DNA of 64,000 nucleotides from Pigmentiphaga litoralis (lineage in GTDB: Bacteria; Pseudomonadota; Gammaproteobacteria; Burkholderiales; Burkholderiaceae_B): positions 558,001 to 622,000 of the forward strand of contig NZ_JACCBP010000002.1 in assembly GCF_013408655.1 (NCBI RefSeq), written 5' to 3'. Below, one piece after another: positions 1 to 7,090 of this stretch (its first letter is position 1; each line of letters opens with the position of its first letter). Position numbers and translations under genes: made by a program. The notes under the pieces were generated by a model that saw only the letters and a list, made by a program, of their open reading frames with translations, did no database searches and was not told the DNA's origin.

Positions 1-552
1 TTGGAAGTTGGAGGGAACACTCGAGAACTTAAGAGCCGGCATGTTGCGAGAGCTATTTCGCGATCTCGGATGGTGTTGCAAGGGATGGCCGAAATAGGTT
101 CAGCCGCTTGTGACGCACGCATCCCAAAATCGAATCGCCCAGCCGCGCTTCGCCTGGAGGACAGCACACTCAAGCTTTCAGCTCGATTGCCGCGTGCGAT
201 AAAACGCCTTTTCTATCGCTTGACCGAGGGCCTTCCTGACAATGTCCTATGGATGGTAGGCCTATGTACGCCTGGTTCTCCGTATTTGCTTAGAAGGGAA
301 GAGATATTAGCCCTTAATGCAGCAGGACTTACGTCACCGGAAGCGTTAATGCAGGGGTCGGCCGATGCTGATGCTGCTAGGACAACAGCGCTTATTGGGG
401 TGAAAGCCGGCCTCCAGGCCAAGGCAAACTGGCTTCGCGACGCATGCCGAATTTGGAAGGCGAACCAGAGCAGCCCAAATGCAAAAAAACGTGCCAAAAA
501 AATGTCTAAAAGAGCACCTGATAGATTTCTTTTATCTAGCTACTGGAAATGA
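1..552 (+). CDS. C-terminal part of a large protein, possibly helicase-like (truncated by window edge)
   Basis: The reading frame is open from the first base, so only the last ~183 residues of a longer protein are visible. Residues ~75-150 are mostly helical and include a segment (LRREEILALNAAGLTSPEAL) resembling the helix-hairpin-helix or winged-helix tails of DEAD/DEAH or Hel308-like helicases. No helicase motor motif lies inside the window, so the helicase reading is inference. The extreme C-terminus is Lys/Arg-rich. It overlaps the next gene by 74 bp in another frame, which suggests co-translation with the nuclease and reverse transcriptase. Codon use is A/T-richer than in the chromosome beyond 3 kb, as expected of island DNA. 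Confidence 0.55.
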   Translation: MEVGGNTRELKSRHVARAISRSRMVLQGMAEIGSAACDARIPKSNRPAALRLEDSTLKLSARLPRAIKRLFYRLTEGLPDNVLWMVGLCTPGSPYLLRREEILALNAAGLTSPEALMQGSADADAARTTALIGVKAGLQAKANWLRDACRIWKANQSSPNAKKRAKKMSKRAPDRFLLSSYWK

Positions 553-985
553 CTTCGAGCGAGCGTTCGAGGAAGTGTTAGGTTTCTTGAAAATAGAAAA
601 CAAACGGCTGGATGACAACAGTAAGAAGGGAGCGCTCGACTATTTCGTCCAACTGCCCAGTTTTCCGCCCCTGATCCTGGAACTTAAGTCACGCGAAACA
701 GGTAAGTTAGTTGATCCTAACCGAGCCGTTGAAGTGTTAGCCGCCTCAGAGGTTCATGGGTACAAGGACGCTTTTGGTGTGACTCTATGCCAAACGAGTG
801 TCGACCCTAGCGTTCCCAGCGTAATAGCGTCATGTAGCCGTTTAGCCGTGATCGAAGCGGTCGATCTAGGAGAAGCGCTTCTGCGATACTGCGAAGGCAC
901 TCTCTCTGGAGAACAGCTATACCGTTGGCTCGTCACTCCAGGGCAAGCAGTTGCCGCCGATCTTCCCTATGGAGACTATGCATAA
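479..985 (+). CDS. Small PD-(D/E)xK-type nuclease-like protein
   Basis: A 168-residue protein with the spacing of a PD-(D/E)xK nuclease core. Asp54 sits in ALDYF, followed 14 residues later by Glu68 and Lys70 in LILELKSR, with helices rich in Glu around residues 25-40 before it. This arrangement (D...ExK after an N-terminal helix) is typical of restriction-like endonucleases. The rest of the protein has no recognised domain. The ATG at 479 lies inside the upstream gene; an in-frame GTG at 491 is an alternative. It sits between the upstream helicase-like gene and a reverse transcriptase, with only ~100 bp to the latter, so the three are probably one transcription unit. Nuclease activity is inferred from the motif only. 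Confidence 0.65.
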   Translation: MQKNVPKKCLKEHLIDFFYLATGNDFERAFEEVLGFLKIENKRLDDNSKKGALDYFVQLPSFPPLILELKSRETGKLVDPNRAVEVLAASEVHGYKDAFGVTLCQTSVDPSVPSVIASCSRLAVIEAVDLGEALLRYCEGTLSGEQLYRWLVTPGQAVAADLPYGDYA

Positions 986-1085
986 GAGAGCGCCGGGTCT
1001 AAGGTCCTTGCAAGACGTCAACGGAATCGTTTGTTAACCGTTGCCGCAAAGTATTCACGTTAACCAATTCACTGAGGCGGCCAAA

Positions 1086-2570
1086 ATGGCAGGAACAGCA
1101 GATTTTATAAGAGCAGACTTTTCAGGAACACTTTTTCCCATGAAGACCAATCTGATTGTTCTAGAGCATTATGAGAAAGAGTTGGCAGCGTACATATCTA
1201 GCCGGGTCCTTTCAGAGGATCACCCCGCTGATAGTTTTCTGCCACAGCAGACAGTTCACGCCACAAAGCCTCGCGGGCACCTCCGCCGCACTGTCAAATT
1301 GGACCCTGTAGCGGAATACTTCCTCTATGACGTTGTGTACCGAAACAAAGCCCTATTTCGACGACAAGTCAGTAACGAGCGACGGAGTTTTGGTTATCGG
1401 TTCAAGGACGGAGAACCTATCTCAGTCCATACAGCCTACCTTGACTACAAGGCCAGCATTGAAGAGCTCGCAACCTCCTTCAGCCATCGCCTGCAGTTCG
1501 ATATTGCCTGTTACTTCAATTCCCTATATCACCATGACATTGCCCACTGGTTTGCGGGCAATGATGGTGTATCTGAAGCCGACGCTGATGCCGTTGGCAA
1601 GTTTTTTCGAGAAATTAACGCAGGCAGAAGCGTCGACTTCTTACCTCACGGTATCTATCCAGCAAAGATGGTTGGCAATGAATTCTTAAAATTTGTCGAT
1701 CTTTCGGGCATGCTGAAATCAACAGTAATCTCGAGGTTTATGGATGACTTTAATCTCTTCGACAACGACGAGGCTGTCCTTCGCCAAGATTTCTATCGCA
1801 TACAGCAACTGCTAGGACAGTTTGGCTTAAATGTAAACCCCAGCAAGACGCATTTTGACAACAATTCTGGACGAGTTGAAGATACCCTTTCCGCACTTCA
1901 TGACTCGCTGAGTCATATAGTTCAGGGTATTGCGCAACTTGAAGGAGCATCCGGGGTTGATTTTGTGGAGGTAGAAGAAGAAGTTGTGCTAGGCCTCTCG
2001 AATGAGCAGGTCACGTCACTACTTACGCTACTCCGAGACGAATCACTTGAAGAGGCAGACGCTGATCTCATTCTTGGCTTCTTGCGATCACATAGCGACG
2101 ACATCCTCGAACACCTTCCCACTCTGCTTAGACGATTCCCTAATCTGATTAAGCATCTATATTCGCTCTGCGCAACGATCACGGATAAGCCAGCACTTTC
2201 TTCTATTCTGCTGGACTATCTTAAAAGCGAGTCATATTTCGTTGAGTACCAATTGTTCTGGATTGCTTGTCTGGTAGAGGACCACTTGATGGGCGCAGGC
2301 TGCTATGGTGAAGTTCTAGTGAGGCTGTACGAGTTGTCTCGAGATTTCCGCATTGCACAAGCTAAGGTGCTTGAAATACCGGAACAAGGCTATGGCATGA
2401 AGGAACTTCGAAGCGAAATCCTAAAGACTGGTCAATCTGACTGGCTATCGTGGGCTTCGGCGTCAGGAACCCGTACACTAAAAAAGGCCGAACGTAACTA
2501 CACGCTCGACTATTTCTCGAAGTGTTCGCCGCTCAACTTCGTCATTTCTGAAAGCATAAAAAGGGTGTGA
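1086..2570 (+). CDS. Reverse transcriptase of the UG/Abi (defence-associated) type
   Basis: A 494-residue protein with recognisable reverse transcriptase motifs. Motif A is FDIACYF (Asp139), motif B-like LPHG at ~186-189 replaces the common LPQG, motif C is FMDD with Asp220 and Asp221, and NPSKT at ~251-255 marks the start of the thumb. Residues ~290-480 form a Leu- and Glu-rich helical region with no maturase or integrase domain, unlike group II intron RTs. A helical C-terminal extension is typical of Abi and 'unknown group' RTs involved in phage defence. The ATG at 1086 is chosen because GAGG lies 8 nt upstream; an in-frame TTG at 1041 would add 15 residues. The gene follows the nuclease-like gene directly. 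The exact DRT/UG class cannot be assigned by eye. Confidence 0.85.
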   Translation: MAGTADFIRADFSGTLFPMKTNLIVLEHYEKELAAYISSRVLSEDHPADSFLPQQTVHATKPRGHLRRTVKLDPVAEYFLYDVVYRNKALFRRQVSNERRSFGYRFKDGEPISVHTAYLDYKASIEELATSFSHRLQFDIACYFNSLYHHDIAHWFAGNDGVSEADADAVGKFFREINAGRSVDFLPHGIYPAKMVGNEFLKFVDLSGMLKSTVISRFMDDFNLFDNDEAVLRQDFYRIQQLLGQFGLNVNPSKTHFDNNSGRVEDTLSALHDSLSHIVQGIAQLEGASGVDFVEVEEEVVLGLSNEQVTSLLTLLRDESLEEADADLILGFLRSHSDDILEHLPTLLRRFPNLIKHLYSLCATITDKPALSSILLDYLKSESYFVEYQLFWIACLVEDHLMGAGCYGEVLVRLYELSRDFRIAQAKVLEIPEQGYGMKELRSEILKTGQSDWLSWASASGTRTLKKAERNYTLDYFSKCSPLNFVISESIKRV

Positions 2571-2886
2571 CCGAGTAACGCTTCATTTTCCTCATAACCA
2601 CGGATTGCCTACGCACTTTCAAAGCGTCCCTGTGAACGATAGCCGACAACAGAAACGTTTGTGGCAGACACTGCGTGTCCTATTTTCTGCGACGCAAGCA
2701 GCAATTAGCAGATGGCAAATGTCTTCTCATACCACTGCACCAAAATTTCGGTACCGTCGAGGCATAGCGAGCATTTCTTATCACTTCACCTAAAATTCGG
2801 CAATCTACTGATCTAAAGAAACCTTTACTTGTTTCAACCTGCGCACGAATTTGACCCGTCCCTGCAGAAACGCTGCGAATCACCAA
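2571..2886. other. Island-end spacer without a convincing gene
   Basis: This stretch separates the reverse transcriptase from the tRNA-Leu fragment. It is A/T-richer than the chromosome to its right. A short open frame (2605-2793, +) has no clear ribosome binding site and an unconvincing composition. No integrase fragment or insertion sequence is visible. Because several defence RTs use an adjacent non-coding RNA, the segment could hold one, but I see no strong hairpin that would prove it. Confidence 0.4.
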
Positions 2887-2939
2887 TTCAAAATCCCCCG
2901 CCGCGAGGCGTGCCGGTTCGATTCCGGCCCCGGGCACCA
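2887..2939 (+). repeat. tRNA-Leu(CAA) 3' fragment, attachment-site half
   Basis: The sequence reproduces the 3' part of a tRNA-Leu gene: anticodon loop TTCAAAA (anticodon CAA), 3' strand of the anticodon stem (TCCCCC), long variable arm (GCCGCGAGGC), T-arm (GCCGG TTCGATT CCGGC), acceptor strand CCCGGGC, discriminator A and encoded CCA. The bases upstream of the loop (ACCAA) do not pair with the CCCCC strand, and no D-arm or 5' acceptor strand precedes it, so this is a fragment and not a gene. A duplicated tRNA 3' end is what tyrosine-integrase islands leave behind. The intact tRNA should lie beyond the left edge of the window. Confidence 0.85.
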
Positions 2940-2945
2940 GACATG

Positions 2946-2983
2946 AAAAGCCGTTGACTGCGATCAGTCAGCGGCTTTTTTTC
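2946..2983 (+). terminator. Rho-independent terminator after the tRNA-Leu fragment
   Basis: A long stem AAAAGCCGTTGACTG / CAGTCAGCGGCTTTT around a CGAT loop is followed by further T residues. The run of A at the 5' side and T at the 3' side makes it potentially bidirectional. It is probably the original terminator of the chromosomal tRNA-Leu gene, now left on the chromosome side of the island junction. Confidence 0.85.
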
Positions 2984-3032
2984 GTCCTTTTGTTTGGCCC
3001 TGCTGTTTAGTCCATCAGGGAGCCGGTTGCGA

Positions 3033-3932
3033 TCAAGCGGTCCGCACACCCCCACCCCCAGCCTCCCCCAGCAGCCAATCCCGAAACAACATCACAAACG
3101 GATCCCCAATCAACCGATTCGGATAGATCAAATAAAACGCATCCCCCGAATCCGTCCGCTGCCTAAACGGCGCGACCAGCCGCCCCGTCCGCAAATCCTC
3201 TTCAACCAGCGCCAACTGCCCTAAAGCCACCCCCGCCCCATTCATCGCCATCTGATACGCCAGGCTGACGCTTTCAAAAGTAATACCTCGATCAGGATCG
3301 ATGTCAGACGCACCAGCAGCCTCCAGCCACTGCCGCCAATAACCGGGCCGGGCGGCGGACTGCAGCAGCGTCGCGCGGGTAAGGTCGCCGGGCCGGGTCA
3401 TCGGCCCCAGACGTTCCAACAGCGCCGGACTGCAGACCGGCGTGAGTTCGATATCCACGAGCCGGTGGCTGGCGCATCCGGGCCAGGTGCCTTGGCCGAT
3501 GCGGATTGCGACGTCGGTGGTGCGCGCGCTGAAGTCGATCGGGCCGAGTGACGTGGTGAACACGACGTCGCGGTCGGGCTGGGCGGCGCGGAAGGCCGGC
3601 AGGCGGGGCACGAGCCAGCGCAGGCCGAACGTCATGGGGCACCAGATGTGCAGGGGGTCGCGGCCTTTGGTTGATTTAATTTCATCGGTGGCATCGCTCA
3701 GGCGCTGCAAGGCGTCGCTCACGCTTTGCAGATAGAGCGTGCCGCTGTGGGTGAGGGTGACCTGCCGGTGGGACCGTTTGAACAGGCTAATGCCCAGGTG
3801 TTCTTCCAGCAGACCTATCTGGCGGCTGATGGCGCCGGGCGTCACCGACAGTTCTTCGGCAGCGTGTTTGACGCTGCCACGGCGCCCCACGGCTTCGAAA
3901 GCGCGAACAGCATTCAGCGGGGGGAGGCTCAT
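3033..3932 (-). CDS. LysR-family transcriptional regulator (GcvA-like)
   Basis: A LysR-type regulator of about 300 residues. The N-terminus starts PLNAVRAFEAVGRRGSVKHA and continues as the winged helix-turn-helix (SVTPGAISRQI), followed by the linker helix and a type 2 periplasmic-binding-like effector domain. The wording of the N-terminus is that of the GcvA branch. The ATG at 3932 is preferred because it places the family's usual MSLPPLNAVRAFE start; an in-frame start at 3959 adds nine residues. It is divergent from the RraA-like gene at 4048 and probably controls that hydroxyacid/aldolase operon and itself. The effector is unknown. Confidence 0.92.
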   Translation of the reverse strand: MSLPPLNAVRAFEAVGRRGSVKHAAEELSVTPGAISRQIGLLEEHLGISLFKRSHRQVTLTHSGTLYLQSVSDALQRLSDATDEIKSTKGRDPLHIWCPMTFGLRWLVPRLPAFRAAQPDRDVVFTTSLGPIDFSARTTDVAIRIGQGTWPGCASHRLVDIELTPVCSPALLERLGPMTRPGDLTRATLLQSAARPGYWRQWLEAAGASDIDPDRGITFESVSLAYQMAMNGAGVALGQLALVEEDLRTGRLVAPFRQRTDSGDAFYLIYPNRLIGDPFVMLFRDWLLGEAGGGGVRTA

Positions 3933-3957
3933 GACGCATCTCGATTCTGAAAAACTC

Positions 3958-3972
3958 AACTGAACCGCAGTT
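3958..3972. promoter_or_regulatory. Candidate LysR operator (AACTG-N5-CAGTT)
   Basis: A perfect inverted repeat, AACTG AACCG CAGTT, lies in the divergent space between the LysR gene and the RraA-like gene. Dyads of this length next to a divergent LysR gene often serve as the regulator's recognition box. The assignment rests on position and symmetry only. Confidence 0.35.
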
Positions 3973-4047
3973 TAAATCGCTTGAGCGGGCCTTGCCCATG
4001 CACAAGAATTCGGTCCATCCAACGCAATCAATAAGGGGAGACATTCC

Positions 4048-4776
4048 ATGCAACAGGAAAAGCGACTGACCGGAAAGATAGCTGCCGACCGCATTCGCCA
4101 GATGGCCGTGCCTCGTGCCGATCCGGCCTTGCTGGCTGCCTACCGCGCGCTGGGCGACGCAAGCGGTGTGCTGTCTGATGTGATGGACCGGTTGGGGATT
4201 CCGGGCGTGGTGGGAGCGTCCACGCTGGCGCCGACGCTGCCCGGCAAGGTGATGGTCGGCACGGCGCTGACGGTTCGTAATGTCATGCAGCGGGGTCATG
4301 AGTACGAGGCGGCGCGGGCGGTGGTGAACAAGATGGCGGAGTTCGAGGCGCATAACCTTGCTCAGCCTGACGACGTGCTGGTGATCCAGGGCGTGCCAGG
4401 GATTTCCAATATGGGCGGCATTTCGGCGCAGTTGGGCAAGCGGCACGGGGAGGTGGGCGCGATCGTGATGGGCGGCGTGCGGGATGTGGCGCATTCGCGC
4501 TCGGTCGGGTTCCCGGTGTGGGCATCGGAGATCACGCCGCGCACGGGCAAGTGGCGGGTCGAGACGGTGGAGATCAATGGCGACGTCGAGATCGACGGCG
4601 TGCGGGTGTGTTGCGGAGACATCGTGTTCGCGGACGATACGGGGGTGTGCTTCATCCCGATCGCGCGCGCGCAAGAAGTCCTGGTCATGGCGCAAAAGAC
4701 CGTCAAGGACGAGGAAATCAAGTGCGCTGCGATCGATGCGGGCACGCACATCGCCGATCTGCCAAAAAGCGATTGA
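4048..4776 (+). CDS. RraA-family protein (4-hydroxy-4-methyl-2-oxoglutarate aldolase-like)
   Basis: A 242-residue RraA/dimethylmenaquinone methyltransferase-like protein. The family's catalytic signature is present as GGVRD with Arg145 and Asp146, after the Gly-rich strand MGGISAQLGKRHGEVGAIV. Family members are metal-dependent class II pyruvate aldolases or decarboxylases, although RraA itself inhibits RNase E. The catabolic neighbours (Bug receptor, hydroxyacid dehydrogenase) favour the aldolase role. The ATG at 4048 is preceded by AAGGGGAG. It is the first gene of the operon divergent from the LysR regulator. The exact substrate is unknown. Confidence 0.88.
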   Translation: MQQEKRLTGKIAADRIRQMAVPRADPALLAAYRALGDASGVLSDVMDRLGIPGVVGASTLAPTLPGKVMVGTALTVRNVMQRGHEYEAARAVVNKMAEFEAHNLAQPDDVLVIQGVPGISNMGGISAQLGKRHGEVGAIVMGGVRDVAHSRSVGFPVWASEITPRTGKWRVETVEINGDVEIDGVRVCCGDIVFADDTGVCFIPIARAQEVLVMAQKTVKDEEIKCAAIDAGTHIADLPKSD

Positions 4777-4976
4777 GTTGAACCCCGCGGTATGGACAGT
4801 CTTGTGTCTGCGCCGCTGTGTACGTGCGCGCGGGTAGGGGCCGGCCACGATCACGCGCGACGGTCATCAGTCGCTGCGTGAGGGTGCTGCCTGCGTACCC
4901 GTGTGCGTGTGCTCGTCATGGTGCTGTCGCCGCGCAGGTTGCGCTTTCACCCCCTTCTTAGCAGGATCGCGAGTCA

Positions 4977-6035
4977 ATGTCAGACCAAACAAGCAACCGT
5001 CAGTCGTCTTCAACGAAGGCACACGACGTTACGTTGAAAATCCAGGCCGTCTGGAGCGAGGACTCGGTGCTGCACGAGTTCGCCATGGACTACGTCGATA
5101 TCGTCAATACGATCGGAGCAGGGCGGGTGCGCCTGGAGATGCTGCCGCGCGGGGCGGTGGTGAGTCGCGGTGGCGATCTGTATGGCGCGGTGGCGTCGGG
5201 CGCGCTGGATGCGGCCCATGGCGTGGCGTCGAACCAGTATGGCAAGGACAAGGCGTATGCCCTGTTCACCACGCCGCCCTCATTCGGCTGGAATTCCACG
5301 CAAATGCTGGGCTGGATGCGTCACGGCGGCGGCCAGGCGCTGTATGACGAACTGGTTCAGAAAATCCACGGCCACAATATTTCCGGGTATCTGGTGGGGC
5401 CAATGCCGACGCAGCCGTTGGGCTGGTTCAAGAAACCCATTCATTCTCCGGAGGACCTGAAAGGCCTCAGGTTCCGGACCGGTGGACTGTCGGCAGACGT
5501 ATGCCGCGTGATGGGCATGGAGCCCGTGCTGATTCCCGGAAACGAAACGGCAGAAGCCTTGGCGAGCGGTCGTGTCGATGCCGCGGAATATCTGAATCCG
5601 ACCATTGACCGTCAGGTCGGCCTGGCCAAGGCTGCGCCCCTGTACATCGTTCAGGGCTACCACCAGGTGTGTGAGTGCTTTGAGATCATCTTCAACAAAT
5701 CAAGACTGGATGCGCTTGGCGATGAAGTGAAGCGCATTCTGGAGATCGCCGGGGACGCTGCGTCATCGTCGATGGCATACAAACAAATGGTCTATTACCC
5801 ACGCGATCTGGAACAGCTGAAGGTGGTCGACAACATCACCGTCGTTCAAGCGCCGGAAAGCATTCTGGATGCGCAATTGTCGGCGTGGGCCACCGTCATC
5901 GAAGACCTGTCTGCCGACCCTTTCTTCAAGAAAGTCATCGACAGCCAACGTGCCTGGACAAAAACGGTGGTGGGGTTCGATCTGGTGTGGGACGCGCCGC
6001 GCGAGCGTGCCTTCGACTTCTTCAACCCTTCATAA
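4977..6035 (+). CDS. DctP-type solute-binding protein lacking a signal peptide
   Basis: A 352-residue protein with the TRAP-transporter DctP fold: strand KIQAVW near residue 22, the conserved PLGWFKKPI and LKGLRFRTGG segments, and the ETAEALASGRVDAAEY motif that lines the carboxylate site. It resembles the FcbT1/YiaO and dehalogenase-operon branch. The first residues (MSDQTSNRQSSSTKAHD) are hydrophilic with no hydrophobic core or Tat motif, and an in-frame stop lies at 4959-4961, so the frame cannot be extended to give one. The protein is either cytoplasmic, or an upstream frameshift has cost it its leader. No TRAP permease genes are adjacent. It sits between the RraA-like gene and a Bug receptor. 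Confidence 0.82.
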   Translation: MSDQTSNRQSSSTKAHDVTLKIQAVWSEDSVLHEFAMDYVDIVNTIGAGRVRLEMLPRGAVVSRGGDLYGAVASGALDAAHGVASNQYGKDKAYALFTTPPSFGWNSTQMLGWMRHGGGQALYDELVQKIHGHNISGYLVGPMPTQPLGWFKKPIHSPEDLKGLRFRTGGLSADVCRVMGMEPVLIPGNETAEALASGRVDAAEYLNPTIDRQVGLAKAAPLYIVQGYHQVCECFEIIFNKSRLDALGDEVKRILEIAGDAASSSMAYKQMVYYPRDLEQLKVVDNITVVQAPESILDAQLSAWATVIEDLSADPFFKKVIDSQRAWTKTVVGFDLVWDAPRERAFDFFNPS

Positions 6036-6100
6036 GACCCCCAGCCTGGATAGTCCTTTGCGGTCCTGAAATTTCAAAAAGAAAAAACTAGGAGACGAAT

Positions 6101-7069
6101 ATGTTGTTGAGGACACTGCTGTTGAATCTGGTTGCCGTTACTGTCTTGAGCCCCGGCATGGTCAGCGCGCAGGCGCGCTCGGAACCGATACGGCTGGTTG
6201 TGGGGTTTGCGCCGGGCGGCCCGACGGATGCGGTGGCTCGCATCGCGGCGGAAGTCCTGACCGCCAGGCTGGGCGCGTCGGTATTGGTGGAAAACCGGCC
6301 CGGCGCCAGTGGCGCCATCGCGGCGACTGCCGTGGCCAACGCCAAGCCCGATGGCAACACGCTGCTGGTCAACGTCGTGGCGGACATCGTCAACCCGGTG
6401 ATCGCGCGGGAAAAAGACAACGTCATCACCAAACGATTCATGCCCGTGGTGCTGCTGGCCGAGTCCCCCAACGTGCTGGTCGTGCATCCTTCGGTCAAGG
6501 GCAATACCGCGAAGGAATTCATCGACATCGGACGGACCAGCGGCAAGGACACGTTCAGCTATGGGTCGGCGGGTCTGGGCACCGTCAGTCACCTGTCGGG
6601 TGTGCTGTTCGCCGATGCCACCGGTATACCCATGCTGCATGTTCCGTACAAGGGGACGGGCCCCGCGCAGGTGGACCTGCTTGCCGGCCGCATTCCGCTC
6701 ATGTTCGACAACCTGATCAACGGGCTTGCGAATGCCAAGGCGGGTAGCGTCAGGGCGCTGGCTGTCACCTCGACAAAACGCTGGCCCGGCGCGCCCGAGT
6801 TGCCCACGCTGGCAGAAGTCGGTCTGCCTGATACTGACCTGGTATCGGTGTTCGGACTGGTTGCTCCCTTGGGTACGCCCAAGGCGGCAGTCGACCGCAT
6901 CGCGTCCGCATTGCTGGAGGGCATGGCCACGCCTGCCATCCGCAACCGGCTCAATCAGATCGGCGCCGAGCCTGGTACCCTGAATGCGCAGGCCTATGGG
7001 ACCTACCTGGATACGCAAACGCAGCGTTGGGAAAAGCTGGTCGCGGCCGGCAAGTTCGATTTGAAATGA
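6101..7069 (+). CDS. Bug/TctC-family extracytoplasmic solute receptor
   Basis: A 322-residue Bug receptor. The N-terminus has a Sec signal peptide (hydrophobic core LLLNLVAVTVL, cleavage near VSAQA). Family landmarks follow: IRLVVGFAPGGPTDAVARI, VENRPGASGAIAA, the SYGSAGLGTVSHLSG and HVPYKGTGPAQVDLLAG loops, and LPTLAEVGLP. These proteins bind carboxylates, often for tripartite tricarboxylate transporters, but most are orphans, as here. AGGAGA precedes the ATG at 6101. The gene lies between the DctP-like gene and the hydroxyacid dehydrogenase, so its ligand may be a hydroxy- or oxo-acid used by those enzymes (inference). Confidence 0.93.
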   Translation: MLLRTLLLNLVAVTVLSPGMVSAQARSEPIRLVVGFAPGGPTDAVARIAAEVLTARLGASVLVENRPGASGAIAATAVANAKPDGNTLLVNVVADIVNPVIAREKDNVITKRFMPVVLLAESPNVLVVHPSVKGNTAKEFIDIGRTSGKDTFSYGSAGLGTVSHLSGVLFADATGIPMLHVPYKGTGPAQVDLLAGRIPLMFDNLINGLANAKAGSVRALAVTSTKRWPGAPELPTLAEVGLPDTDLVSVFGLVAPLGTPKAAVDRIASALLEGMATPAIRNRLNQIGAEPGTLNAQAYGTYLDTQTQRWEKLVAAGKFDLK

Positions 7070-7090
7070 CCTAACTGTCGGGAGACACGC

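Noticed and set aside
2605..2793. 62-residue frame after the reverse transcriptase
   Set aside because: No ribosome binding site, no domain, Arg/Gln/Ser-rich composition without codon bias; probably chance.
2680..2937. Open frame on the minus strand starting inside the tRNA fragment
   Set aside because: It reads through the tRNA 3' end in reverse, a well-known source of spurious proteins, and has no ribosome binding site.
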